Shown: positions 53,414 through 63,051 of the stretch, piece by piece
How positions within the stretch are numbered: the first letter of the stretch is position 1
Layout of the letters: the number at the start of each line of letters is the position of its first letter
From: Vibrio chagasii
GTDB lineage: Bacteria; Pseudomonadota; Gammaproteobacteria; Enterobacterales; Vibrionaceae
Direction: 5' to 3'
Assembly: GCA_041879415.1 (NCBI GenBank)
Contig: CP090851.1
Location: forward strand, 2,666,001 to 2,730,000
Length of the DNA stretch: 64,000 nucleotides
Program-made: the position numbers and the translations under genes
Notes under the pieces: model-generated
Database searches by the model: none
What the model saw: the letters and a program-made list of their open reading frames with translations, nothing else
What the model was told of the DNA's origin: nothing

Positions 53414-53800
53414 ATGAACACAAATTACAAAGTGAAACCCGTTAACCACAATCCTCAACGCTCTGATGAGCCAATCTGGTGGGGTCTATTCGGCGCTGGC
53501 GGTACTTGGTTTGCGATGATCACGCCAATCACGATTCTAGTGTTAGGTATCTTAGTGCCAATGGGCATCATCGATGCAGAAGCTATGAGTTACGAACGTG
53601 TGTCTGAGTTTGCCACCAGCATTATCGGTGCACTATTCATCATCGGTACTCTGGCACTGCCTATGTGGCATGCTATGCACCGTCTTCACCACGGCATGCA
53701 CGACCTGAAGTTCCACGTCGGCGTTGCTGGTAAAGTGGGCTGCTACTTCTTTGCAGGCCTAATCAGCGCGTTGTCTGTTATTTTCATCTTTATGATTTAA
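53414..53800 (+). CDS. frdD: Fumarate reductase membrane anchor subunit D
   Basis: The second anchor subunit: 128 residues with three membrane helices (about 25-50, 68-90 and 103-127). The N-terminal [20 protein letters not shown] and the [13 protein letters not shown] segment with clustered histidines on the quinone side match FrdD. It is the last gene of the operon, with a terminator about 65 bases on. Confidence 0.95.
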   Translation: MNTNYKVKPVNHNPQRSDEPIWWGLFGAGGTWFAMITPITILVLGILVPMGIIDAEAMSYERVSEFATSIIGALFIIGTLALPMWHAMHRLHHGMHDLKFHVGVAGKVGCYFFAGLISALSVIFIFMI

Positions 53801-53819
53801 GAGTTAAGAGCAGATTCGG

Positions 53820-53846
53820 GATTCGAGTAAACGAGTCTCGAAGAGC
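53820..53846 (+). repeat. Dispersed 27-bp repeat (R4), copy after frdD
   Basis: It begins GATTCGAGTAAACGAGTCTC and matches 62733-62759 at 23 of 27 bases. Short inner arms (TTCGAG and CTCGAA) can pair. It sits between the frdD stop and the frd terminator, so it is probably transcribed. Confidence 0.55.
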
Positions 53847-53863
53847 TTAAGAGTGAAAAGACT

Positions 53864-53898
53864 AAAAGCAGAGCAAGGTTATCTTGTTCTGCTTTTTT
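53864..53898 (+). terminator. Terminator of frdABCD
   Basis: AAAGCAGAgCAAG pairs with CTTGtTCTGCTTT around a five-base loop, followed by six Ts. Confidence 0.88.
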
Positions 53899-53924
53899 AT
53901 TGTTTATCGAATATCTTATCTCTG

Positions 53925-53965
53925 ACTCTTACAGCTTCACCGATAGCAATGAATAAAGGCAAGCG
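53925..53965 (-). pseudogene. Remnant of the efp 3' region
   Basis: These 41 bases match positions 55216-55256 inside efp at 36 of 41 bases. On the minus strand they still read [12 protein letters not shown], against [12 protein letters not shown] in EF-P. The similarity stops sharply on both sides, so only this fragment remains. It is a direct repeat in the same orientation as efp. The unknown lipoprotein gene lies between the two copies. Confidence 0.75.
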
Positions 53966-54082
53966 CCCCTCCTTACATAGGCTTACGCTGACTTACATTC
54001 CTTCATTTCACTAAATGATACCGTTGCGACAAATAATAAAAACAAATCACTCAACACCCATTTAATTAAATTAGTGAATATT

Positions 54083-55078
54083 ATGAAACCTATCTTTTTA
54101 GCATTACTTACCCTGGCCGTGGCGGGTTGTAATGGTTCATCTAGCGGCAACTCTTCGACTTCTACTTCATCAGCGAAACCAAAGTCACTAGTCACCGTTT
54201 ATTCATCTGTAGATAACTGCTCAACAGCAGCAGATGTACCAAACTGTAACTTCGAGAAAGGCATTTACGTATTAAAAGCGAACTCAACCGTAACGGATGA
54301 ACAGCACCAGCGTGTAATAAGCCAAGTAAAAAACTTCACGACATGGGCAAGTGAAGACGTTCAAAAGCAGTTGAACAAGAAAAGCCTAATCATTGGGGTC
54401 ATGGAGACAGAACCTGATGGCTCTTCAGCTGCTGACCAGTTTGTTATTGCACTGAGCCAAGCGAAACAAATCGTAGATGGTGTTGAGTTGGTGTATACCG
54501 CTCTTGGCGGAAAAGATGAGACAAAAAAGTCGACGACATACCAAAAGCTGATGCAGCTTTTCGATTACTACGTTGATGATAACCAAAACAACCTGTTAGG
54601 TTCGGACTTAAGTGACGCATACGACACATTCAGAGTGGTGCTTGCCGTTCAAGATGGCCTGGCAACTGTCGCTGGTATGGAGTCACTCCATTTCAACGAA
54701 TGTAACTACGGAAATGGCCAGTTGACAGCTCAGCGAGCACTGGGGACACCAAACCCGTGTACTGAGGGTGGTAAAACAACCGATGATGACGGAAATGACA
54801 TTTCTAATGGCAAGATTGACCCTATACATGAAGATACCAATGTAAACCTGAACCCAGGTTCACTGCTTGGTTTAATTTACGAGTACAAAGTCTCTCCAAA
54901 GCTGAGTGAAGGTGGCGGTGAACTGATCGGTTCAAAAGGCACTAAGTTCAAAATCGCTGGCGAGATCGGTTCTGGCAATTTAGATAATGACCCAGCCTCT
55001 GTATTTGTCTCTTGGGCGAACCCTGCATTCATGCCGTTGAACAACTACCTAGAGACACACTTCTTTGCCAATAAGTAA
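54083..55078 (+). CDS. Lipoprotein of unknown function
   Basis: A 331-residue protein starting at the ATG at 54083 (MKPIFLALLTLAVAGC), a lipoprotein signal peptide with the lipobox V-A-G-C, so Cys16 would be lipidated. No Asp follows the Cys, so outer-membrane sorting is likely. A Ser/Thr/Gly-rich linker (residues 17-35) leads to a globular part with no motif I recognise. Cysteine pairs (DNCSTAADVPNC near 50-62, and NECNYG with NPCTEGG near 215-235) suggest disulfides. A GTG nine bases upstream is an alternative start. The gene sits between frdD and efp, bracketed by the efp 3' repeat, which suggests a later insertion. It shares a bidirectional terminator with efp. Confidence 0.72.
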   Translation: MKPIFLALLTLAVAGCNGSSSGNSSTSTSSAKPKSLVTVYSSVDNCSTAADVPNCNFEKGIYVLKANSTVTDEQHQRVISQVKNFTTWASEDVQKQLNKKSLIIGVMETEPDGSSAADQFVIALSQAKQIVDGVELVYTALGGKDETKKSTTYQKLMQLFDYYVDDNQNNLLGSDLSDAYDTFRVVLAVQDGLATVAGMESLHFNECNYGNGQLTAQRALGTPNPCTEGGKTTDDDGNDISNGKIDPIHEDTNVNLNPGSLLGLIYEYKVSPKLSEGGGELIGSKGTKFKIAGEIGSGNLDNDPASVFVSWANPAFMPLNNYLETHFFANK

Positions 55079-55104
55079 TTGGTTGACTGTCGTTTAACAG
55101 ATAC

Positions 55105-55134
55105 AAAAAAGGTCGCTTATAAGCGACCTTTTTC
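55105..55134 (+). terminator. Bidirectional terminator between the lipoprotein gene and efp
   Basis: AAAAGGTCGCTT pairs with AAGCGACCTTTT, with T-runs on both strands. It serves the two convergent genes. Confidence 0.9.
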
Positions 55135-55175
55135 ATTTCATTGAATCACCTTAAATAAAGGTGAGCACAATCAAA

Positions 55176-55742
55176 TTACTTTACACGACCAACGTATTCG
55201 CCAGTACGAGTATCTACTCTTACAACTTCACCGATAGCGATGAATAGAGGTACGCGAACTACCGCGCCAGTTGCTAGAGTTGCAGGCTTACCACCAGTAC
55301 CCTGTGTATCGCCTTTTAGGCCAGGATCTGTATCAGTTACTTCGATCTCAACAAAGTTTGGTGGAGTTACTGTGATAGGGTTATCATTCCACAACGTTAG
55401 AGTACATACGTCGTTTTCAACTAGCCATTTAGCTGTGTCGCCAACTGCTTTTACTTCAGCTGCGATTTGCTCGAATGTCTCGTTGTTCATGAAGTGGTAG
55501 AATTCGCCATCACTGTATAGGTAGCCTAGTTCAACGTCTACAACGTCAGCTAGTTCTACTGTGTCGCCTGACTTAAATGTTTTCTCTAACACTTTGCCTG
55601 ACAGCAGTTTACGAAGTTTTACACGGTTAAACGCTTGGCCTTTACCCGGCTTAACGTATTCATTTTCGATAATTGAGCAAGGCTCGTTATCCATCATGAA
55701 TTTTAAACCGCCTTTGAATTCATTGGTGCTTACTGACGCCAT
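55176..55742 (-). CDS. efp: Elongation factor P
   Basis: EF-P rescues ribosomes stalled on polyproline by entering the E site. The 188-residue protein has three beta domains. Lys34 in VKPGKGQAF is the residue that EpmA and EpmB modify with beta-lysine, so this EF-P is of the lysylated type, consistent with both enzymes being encoded nearby. The C-terminal domain contains the signature [23 protein letters not shown]. It diverges from epmB with 33 bases between start codons. A second copy of part of its 3' end lies at 53925-53965. Confidence 0.98.
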   Translation of the reverse strand: MASVSTNEFKGGLKFMMDNEPCSIIENEYVKPGKGQAFNRVKLRKLLSGKVLEKTFKSGDTVELADVVDVELGYLYSDGEFYHFMNNETFEQIAAEVKAVGDTAKWLVENDVCTLTLWNDNPITVTPPNFVEIEVTDTDPGLKGDTQGTGGKPATLATGAVVRVPLFIAIGEVVRVDTRTGEYVGRVK

Positions 55743-55775
55743 GATTTCCTCTTACACATCTTTGAGTTGATTTCA

Positions 55776-56798
55776 ATGCCGCATATCATAACCCGAAAAG
55801 TCGAATCTGTTGAGCAAAACTGGCTCAAACAACTATCGAATGCGATCTCAGACCCGACAAAACTCCTTGAAGCATTAGAAATAGACCCAACACCATGGCA
55901 AGCAGGCTTTGCCGCACGCAACCTATTTGCGTTGCGAGTACCGTTAAGCTTTGTCGAGCGAATGGAAAAAGGCAACCCGCATGACCCGCTATTACGTCAG
56001 GTTTTGCCGTTAAGCGAGGAGTTCGAAGTTCATGAAGGCTACTCTGCAGATCCACTAGAAGAGCAAGACAATGCAATTCCGGGGCTACTACACAAATACA
56101 AAAACCGTGCTCTGATGATTGTGAAAGGAGGCTGTGCGGTTAACTGCCGTTACTGCTTCCGTCGTCATTTCCCTTATCAAGACAACAAGGGTTCAAAGTC
56201 GGTGTGGCAAACCAGCCTCGATTATGTCGCTCAACACTCTGAGATCAACGAGGTTATCCTTTCGGGTGGCGACCCACTGATGGCAAAAGACAGCGAAATC
56301 GAGTGGCTGATTCACGCTATCGAACAAATTCCACATGTAAAAACCGTTCGTATTCATAGCCGTTTGCCAGTGGTGATCCCAGCACGTATTACAGACGAAC
56401 TGTGCCAAATCTTATCTAAGACTCGCCTCAATGTAGTGATGGTGAGCCATATTAATCACGCCAATGAAATCAATGCAGAGCTCAAACAAGCCTTCCTTAA
56501 ATTAAAGTTCAGTGGCGCGACGCTACTTAACCAAGGCGTCATGTTGAAAGGCGTGAACAACAGCACTAACTCATTGAAAGAATTGAGTGAAAAGCTGTTC
56601 GATGCCGGTATCTTACCGTATTATATGCACGTGCTTGATAAGGTTCAGGGCGCCGCTCACTTCTACATCTCAGATGAAGAGGCGAAGCATCACTTCAAGG
56701 GGTTAATCTCTGAGGTTTCTGGCTACCTAGTACCCAAGTTAACCCGCGAGATCGGTGGTCGTAGCAGCAAGACACCTCTCGACCTACACATTGAATAG
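55776..56798 (+). CDS. epmB: EF-P-specific lysine 2,3-aminomutase
   Basis: EpmB is a radical-SAM, PLP-dependent enzyme that turns (S)-alpha-lysine into (R)-beta-lysine for EF-P. The 340-residue protein has the radical-SAM cluster motif C-x3-C-x2-C in GGCAVNCRYCFRRHFPY near residue 115, SGGDPLMAKD near 168, and the PLP-lysine region near the end. The ATG at 55776 (MPHIITRKV) gives the family N-terminus. It diverges from efp. The pilin gene starts 13 bases after its stop and may be cotranscribed. Confidence 0.96.
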   Translation: MPHIITRKVESVEQNWLKQLSNAISDPTKLLEALEIDPTPWQAGFAARNLFALRVPLSFVERMEKGNPHDPLLRQVLPLSEEFEVHEGYSADPLEEQDNAIPGLLHKYKNRALMIVKGGCAVNCRYCFRRHFPYQDNKGSKSVWQTSLDYVAQHSEINEVILSGGDPLMAKDSEIEWLIHAIEQIPHVKTVRIHSRLPVVIPARITDELCQILSKTRLNVVMVSHINHANEINAELKQAFLKLKFSGATLLNQGVMLKGVNNSTNSLKELSEKLFDAGILPYYMHVLDKVQGAAHFYISDEEAKHHFKGLISEVSGYLVPKLTREIGGRSSKTPLDLHIE

Positions 56799-56811
56799 AG
56801 AAGTTGTATCC

Positions 56812-57339
56812 ATGAAGCACCATGCCTCGGTTATTCCACCGGTGATAGCTAGCCGCTCAAAAGGCTTTACCATTATTGAACTGGTTGTGGTGATCGTGAT
56901 TCTGGGCATTGTTTCTGTAACGGCAGCTTCCAAGTTTCTCAACCTTCAAACCGATGCACGTATCTCGACATTAAATGGCCTTAAAGGTGGCATGGAGAGC
57001 GCAAGTGCTATGCTTTATGGTAAGGCATCAGCATTAGGGTTAGATAAGGCAGTCAGCGCATCGATTAATGTTGAAGGCGACGATATTCTAGTAGCGTATG
57101 GCTATCCTGCAGCAATGAATGATCAAACTTGGTCACTGCTTATCGAATCCACATTTTTAGATGCAGTTTGGGACACTGGTAGGGCTGACTGGTTTTTTAC
57201 TAATATAGATGCGGATGATGGCATCATTTTGTACGCACCTTCTAGCCGAAAAAACCAATCTGATCACTGCTACCTTGAGTATCAAGAGGCGACTGAGACT
57301 ACGACACCTGTCTTCACACTAACTACAACAGGCTGTTAG
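56812..57339 (+). CDS. Type IV pilin-like protein (MshA-like prepilin)
   Basis: A 175-residue prepilin. The cleavage motif is SRSKG^FTIIELVVVIVILGIVSVTAASKFLNLQ: cleavage after Gly18, Glu at +5, and the hydrophobic helix that packs in the pilus core. The helix continuation KFLNLQTDARISTLNGLKGGMESASAMLYGKA is characteristic of MshA-type pilins. Two cysteines near the end (DHCYLEYQ and TTTGC) could form the pilin disulfide loop. No other pilus gene lies nearby, so it relies on an assembly system encoded elsewhere or is a minor or orphan pilin. The start is the ATG at 56812, 13 bases after epmB. Confidence 0.85.
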   Translation: MKHHASVIPPVIASRSKGFTIIELVVVIVILGIVSVTAASKFLNLQTDARISTLNGLKGGMESASAMLYGKASALGLDKAVSASINVEGDDILVAYGYPAAMNDQTWSLLIESTFLDAVWDTGRADWFFTNIDADDGIILYAPSSRKNQSDHCYLEYQEATETTTPVFTLTTTGC

Positions 57340-57442
57340 ATTTTATTAGCAACATCAATCGTTAAGACAAAAAGTTTTTGTTCGATCGTCCGGTCTATTA
57401 TTAGCATACTCGACTCTATTCTAAATTTTTAGGAGGGGTGAT

Positions 57443-57931
57443 ATGTCACAATTTATAGAACAAACTTTAAACCTTGCCCCCTTTAGCTGGGCAGGACTAG
57501 CAGTGTGTATGCTGTGTGGTTCGTTAATCGGTATCGAGCGACAAACACGCGGTAAACCAGTAGGTATCAGAACCTCGATTCTGATCATCAGTGGTACCTA
57601 CTTCTTCCTTACCATGGCGATTAGCCTATCTCCAAACACACTCGATCAGGCTCGCGTACTTGGCCAGATCATTACTGGTGTTGGTTTCCTGGGTGCGGGT
57701 GTGATGATGACACTCGATGGCAAAATTCATGGTGTGACTTCAGCTGCCATTATTTGGGTATTGGCAGCACTTGGGATGATGATAGCGCTTGGTCACCTTT
57801 CACAATCGGTTATTATCACGCTATTAGCGTTGGCGATCTTGCTTGGTGTCGATAAAGTGGAAAACAGCTTCCAGAGCCTACGTCGTGGTGTTCACCAGAA
57901 ATGGATGAGAAAAGGCCGCGTTAAGAAATAG
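57443..57931 (+). CDS. MgtC/SapB-family membrane protein
   Basis: A 162-residue inner-membrane protein with four to five hydrophobic segments (about 14-32, 44-62, 70-90, 98-115 and 120-138). The family signature is AVCMLCGSLIGIERQTRGKPVGIRT, with the conserved Glu-Arg, followed by GVGFLGAGVMM and GVTSAAIIWVLAALGMMIALG. MgtC proteins are linked to magnesium shortage and virulence in some pathogens; this short form lacks the C-terminal ACT-like domain, so the role here is open. It follows AGGAGGGG, a very strong ribosome-binding site, and has its own terminator. Confidence 0.9.
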   Translation: MSQFIEQTLNLAPFSWAGLAVCMLCGSLIGIERQTRGKPVGIRTSILIISGTYFFLTMAISLSPNTLDQARVLGQIITGVGFLGAGVMMTLDGKIHGVTSAAIIWVLAALGMMIALGHLSQSVIITLLALAILLGVDKVENSFQSLRRGVHQKWMRKGRVKK

Positions 57932-57974
57932 TGCCGTACTCGATAGACTCAATTGTTGTTCCACTGATATAAAG

Positions 57975-58000
57975 AAGCCTAGTCAACCGACTAGGCTTTG
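57975..58000 (+). terminator. Terminator between mgtC-like and diguanylate cyclase genes
   Basis: AAGCCTAGTC pairs perfectly with GACTAGGCTT around AACC. The T-run is modest, and the convergent genes probably share it. Confidence 0.75.
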
Positions 58001-58017
58001 CATTATTTAATGGCTCA

Positions 58018-59496
58018 TCAATACGTCTGTATGCACACCCGATTCTTACCCGCAGCTTTAGCCTTATAAAGCTGTTCATCAGAGGAACGAATGCTCTGGT
58101 TTTTCCACAAGTGCCCTACACTGTCGAACTTATACAAAGAGTAAAGTGTGGCTCCGCCAGATACAGAAATATTAATCTTGTCGCCAGCCTGAGAGCGGTA
58201 ACACTGTAGGCTTATGTCATTCTGAATTCGCTCAAAGATGGATGACAACAGCTCGGAAGACTCGCCCGTAATAGCGACTACAAACTCTTCACCGCCAAAT
58301 CTAGCGACGATGTCTTGCTGTCGAACGCTATTTGTCATCAGCTGAGCTACATGACAAATCACCTCATCCCCTATCTTATGACCGTAGTGATCATTAACCA
58401 CTTTAAAGTCATCGATATCAAACACGCCAACACCAATAATAGGTTCTTCATCTTGTGCCAACAGTCGCGCTTCAAAGCCACGGCGATTCAACAAACCAGT
58501 TAATGGATCTTGCATCGCCAAGCTATTCAAACGTTCATGTTCTTGCTTGGTATAGAAGCGCCATAACCACAATGCCGAGACGATATACAGCGCTAACAAT
58601 ATCGATAATTGAGCACGCTCCATCTCCAATACATGTAAGAAGTGTTCGCTCTTATCTTCTTCAATGGTCAGATAGAGTTGGGTGTTGTTACCATCAATGT
58701 ACAGGGGACGAGAGTGAGTAAAGTCCATCAGACCATACTTGTTTATCCCTCTAACGCTGGTTATCTCATACCCGTGCGTTGGATTTGATACTAGGCTAGA
58801 AACGTAACCATCAACACCTAATATCCCTTTGAACTCACCGTCAACGTAGATTCCCTTGGTCAAAGTCACCACCTTCTCACCGGTTAGGTAATCATCGTAT
58901 TGGCCGGTATACACAACCTGATGTTTGTCCTGCGATAAACCAAAGCGAACCGTATTAATCCAATAAGGTCGGCTATTTACAACAGAGTCGAACGTATCAC
59001 CTTTCATATATTGGGCAATATCAGAGGGGGAAGAGATAACAAACTTCTCTTTCGAGATAAAATAAATCGCTGAGATGGTATCAATGGTATTGGCGAAATA
59101 AGCCATAGTGGGTGCGATAAACAAACGCTTACCCGCCTCCGAATATAGCCCGGAATTAGGGTCACACATCTCGGTGGGGCCTGAAAACATAAAATCAAAG
59201 CGAGGGGCTTGCTGATCCTCACTAATGAAATAACACGTCTCGTCTTCTACCTTTTTATCGTGCGGAAAAGCGTAAGTGTCACCATGCAACGGATAGAGCG
59301 CCGTGATGTTGTACTCAAGCGCATTAATAATTTGTGTGAGCTCCGCCAAAGAGCGTGTCACGCCTTGCTTTTCAACTCCATACTGTTTACCTGATTCTTC
59401 CGCTGAATCAACGAGCAACAAGCTCAAAACTACTAAAAAACTGGCGGTCAGGCCTAAGAAAGCCTTCTTAAAATCGATAGTATGGGGATTAATCAA
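58018..59496 (-). CDS. Membrane diguanylate cyclase with periplasmic Cache-like sensor
   Basis: A 492-residue sensor that makes cyclic di-GMP. Membrane segments at about 13-28 and 295-313 enclose a periplasmic sensor domain that resembles dCache (SAIYFISKEKFVISSPS, RPYWINTVRFG). The cytosolic GGDEF domain begins DPLTGLLNRRGFEARL near 330. The active-site motif is GGEEF near 410, preceded five residues upstream by RQQD, a perfect RxxD inhibitory site, so product feedback is likely. Active cyclase is inferred because the motifs are intact. No EAL domain. It may influence the motile-sessile switch together with the pilin and flagellar genes. Confidence 0.93.
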   Translation of the reverse strand: MINPHTIDFKKAFLGLTASFLVVLSLLLVDSAEESGKQYGVEKQGVTRSLAELTQIINALEYNITALYPLHGDTYAFPHDKKVEDETCYFISEDQQAPRFDFMFSGPTEMCDPNSGLYSEAGKRLFIAPTMAYFANTIDTISAIYFISKEKFVISSPSDIAQYMKGDTFDSVVNSRPYWINTVRFGLSQDKHQVVYTGQYDDYLTGEKVVTLTKGIYVDGEFKGILGVDGYVSSLVSNPTHGYEITSVRGINKYGLMDFTHSRPLYIDGNNTQLYLTIEEDKSEHFLHVLEMERAQLSILLALYIVSALWLWRFYTKQEHERLNSLAMQDPLTGLLNRRGFEARLLAQDEEPIIGVGVFDIDDFKVVNDHYGHKIGDEVICHVAQLMTNSVRQQDIVARFGGEEFVVAITGESSELLSSIFERIQNDISLQCYRSQAGDKINISVSGGATLYSLYKFDSVGHLWKNQSIRSSDEQLYKAKAAGKNRVCIQTY

Positions 59497-59690
59497 AGCA
59501 TATAAATCATCGTTAAAAATTTAGCGCACATTGTACTTATAAATAAACTCACTGCAACAACAAATATAAAACAATATGCTTATCTTGTTTAGGAAGAGGC
59601 ATTTGGAAATCTATAAGAAAATGCAGAGTTGCAATAACGCCTAAGTAAGAAGCACTCAGGCGTTATGAGTCACAATAGTAACACTAAGCC

Positions 59691-60248
59691 TTACTTAGCA
59701 AAGTTTACAATTGGGAAGCACGGGAAGAAACCGTTATCCGCACAGTTAATCAGACCAACCTGTACGCCTTCGATTTTGTTGGTTTTGTTGAAGATACCAA
59801 CCTGAACCGTAGAAACATCTGAAAGGTTAGCTGCGCCAACATCGACCATAGTGTCGCCTTCAGAGTAGTTTACGAAACTTACGTTTGCACCTTTTACATC
59901 GTTAGTGATGTTCACAGCACCTAAGTTAAGGCCCGTTGTTTTACCCGTATTCCAGTTAAAGAAGCCCAGTGATGCACCTGTCATCTCTTGGTTCACTTTA
60001 GATGCACCAAAAATACCAAGGTTCACACCCGTTGTTGTTTGAGTCTCAGACATACCCACAACCGCAAGGTCGACACCCTTAAGGTCGTTTACTTGTCCGT
60101 GAAGCAGAGCCAAGCGCACACCACCAACCGCATCTGAATCAGGTGCGTTGAAGCCGTTGATTGTTGAAAACATAACAGGCGAAGAAGCGAATGCCGCTGG
60201 TGCCATTACTGCTGCCGACACAGCAAGTACTGAAAGTAGTTTTTTCAT
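59691..60248 (-). CDS. VC2662-family exported repeat protein
   Basis: A 185-residue exported protein with a signal peptide (MKKLLSVLAVSAAVMAPAAFA). The mature part is built of short repeats in which Gly-x-Asn-Leu-Gly and a hydrophobic-Phe-Asn unit recur (VNLGIFGASKVN, ASLGFFNWNTGK, LNLGAVNITND, VQVGIFNKTNK, VQVGLINCADN). They probably form a beta helix or stacked-sheet solenoid. Two cysteines near the end (INCADNGFFPCF) could pair. Its position beside groESL and its sequence match what is annotated in vibrios as the VC2662 family, of unknown function. A 19-bp perfect inverted repeat lies in its upstream region. Confidence 0.8.
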   Translation of the reverse strand: MKKLLSVLAVSAAVMAPAAFASSPVMFSTINGFNAPDSDAVGGVRLALLHGQVNDLKGVDLAVVGMSETQTTTGVNLGIFGASKVNQEMTGASLGFFNWNTGKTTGLNLGAVNITNDVKGANVSFVNYSEGDTMVDVGAANLSDVSTVQVGIFNKTNKIEGVQVGLINCADNGFFPCFPIVNFAK

Positions 60249-60315
60249 TGGGGAGTCTCCACTGACTTATTGTTAACTTGATTTATACATTATCAATCAA
60301 GCGTTTATTGTCCTT

Positions 60316-60362
60316 TATTCAACAGTACAGTTATATCAATGTCATAACTGTACTGTTGAATA
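60316..60362. repeat. Perfect 19-bp inverted repeat upstream of the VC2662-family gene
   Basis: TATTCAACAGTACAGTTAT (60316-60334) and its exact complement (60344-60362) are separated by nine bases. No T-run follows on either strand. It lies 68-114 bases ahead of the 60248 start. It could be a cruciform, an operator for a dimeric regulator, or an RNA hairpin. Confidence 0.8.
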
Positions 60363-60454
60363 TAAGACGGTAAATCAGAAAGAGCAATATAAAGAAAGGG
60401 ATACGATAAGAGTTAAGAGTAGCCATCGACACACATTTCGATGCATAACACTAA

Positions 60455-60496
60455 AGATTACCTATCACGCTCGTGCCTCGCTGTAGGGAATGACGA
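60455..60496 (+). repeat. Dispersed 42-bp repeat, copy 1 (R3)
   Basis: It matches 62872-62913 at 38 of 42 bases in the same orientation. The second copy has pairing arms TTCCCTA and TAGGGAA; in this copy the left arm has decayed by one base. It lies just outside the groEL terminator, so the two copies flank groESL. Confidence 0.7.
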
Positions 60497-60507
60497 TGTC
60501 AGGACAT

Positions 60508-60537
60508 AAAAAAACGGAGACCGAAGTCTCCGTTTTC
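60508..60537 (-). terminator. Terminator of groESL
   Basis: AACGGAGAC pairs with GTCTCCGTT around CGAA, with seven Ts at the minus-strand exit. Confidence 0.9.
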
Positions 60538-60564
60538 AATTTCACTATGAATAGCGAGGGATGA

Positions 60565-62235
<1,671 letters not shown>

Positions 62236-62262
62236 TCAGTCAGTTCAGTTTTATGGATCGGA

Positions 62263-62553
62263 TTACTCAACGATCGCCATGATGTCGTTTTCAGACATGA
62301 TCAGAACTTCTTTACCGTCGATTTTTTCAGACTTAGTGCCGTAGCCTTCAGCAAAGATAACAGTGTCGCCAACTTTAACGTCCAATGGTTGTACTGAACC
62401 GTTTTCTAGGATGCGGCCTTTACCCACAGCTAGAATTACACCGCGAGTTGATTTTTCAGCGGCAGAACCAGTTAGAACGATGCCACCAGCAGATTTAGAT
62501 TCAACTTCTTGGCGCTCAACGATAACTCGGTCGTGTAGAGGACGGATATTCAT
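62263..62553 (-). CDS. groS: Co-chaperonin GroES
   Basis: GroES is the heptameric lid of GroEL. I use the ATG at 62553 ([18 protein letters not shown]), the family start, giving 96 residues; an 18-residue extension in frame to 62607 overlaps the leader and is not family-like. The mobile loop ([21 protein letters not shown]) and the [17 protein letters not shown] end are present. AGGAG lies 7 bases ahead of the start. Confidence 0.98.
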   Translation of the reverse strand: MNIRPLHDRVIVERQEVESKSAGGIVLTGSAAEKSTRGVILAVGKGRILENGSVQPLDVKVGDTVIFAEGYGTKSEKIDGKEVLIMSENDIMAIVE

Positions 62554-62621
62554 CGGTCGTATCTCCTGATAATTTCCATTTAATTTGATAGTTGCCACGA
62601 TTGGCATGGGGTTAAAGAGTA

Positions 62622-62651
62622 TGTTGGGGCGAAGTGAAAGATCCCAAGGGG
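62622..62651 (-). promoter_or_regulatory. Sigma-32-type heat-shock promoter of groESL
   Basis: On the minus strand, CCCCTTG (62645-62651) and CCCCAACA (62622-62629) are 15 bases apart, the same spacing and nearly the same sequence as in the E. coli groE heat-shock promoter (CCCCTTG, then CCCCATTT). It is about 70 bases ahead of groS. I see no CIRCE element. Confidence 0.65.
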
Positions 62652-62732
62652 TGGAAGGGAAATTTTGTGATCTAAGAGGCAGATACGAGTAACCGGGATG
62701 CGAGATACGAAAAGATAGGAGGGCAGATGAGA

Positions 62733-62759
62733 GATTCGGATAAACGAGTGGCGAAGAGC
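62733..62759 (+). repeat. Dispersed 27-bp repeat (R4), second copy of 53820-53846
   Basis: GATTCGGATAAACGAGTGGC and the following seven bases match 53820-53846 at 23 of 27 bases. Both copies lie in non-coding sequence just beyond conserved operons (frdABCD and groESL). The remaining non-coding stretch 62654-63051 holds this repeat and R3 copy 2 and no gene I can support. Confidence 0.55.
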
Positions 62760-62871
62760 AAAAGGCGTTTCGTACCCCGTGCCCCTCATCTGGGCTTATC
62801 CGTCATTCAAGAACTGAGGAACGAAGTGTCTGGAATCTCATACAGCACGCGAATAACCACACAGTCGCAAG

Positions 62872-62913
62872 AGATTCCCTACCACGCTCGTACCTCGCTA
62901 TAGGGAATGACGA
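62872..62913 (+). repeat. Dispersed 42-bp repeat, copy 2 (R3)
   Basis: It matches 60455-60496 at 38 of 42 bases. Here the arms TTCCCTA and TAGGGAA pair fully around an inner CACGCTCGTACCTCGCTA segment. It lies upstream of groESL and of the MATE gene. Confidence 0.7.
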
Positions 62914-63051
62914 AGTTACTTATACTTGTTCAAAAACCATTCGCATCGACTACTCCCGCCCTTCGCATCTCATTTACTCAAATCCCGTATCTGCTTTCCT
63001 TCCCGCCCACATCTGTTTATCCTAAACCTTTCGTTCCAACTGGCGTTTTAC

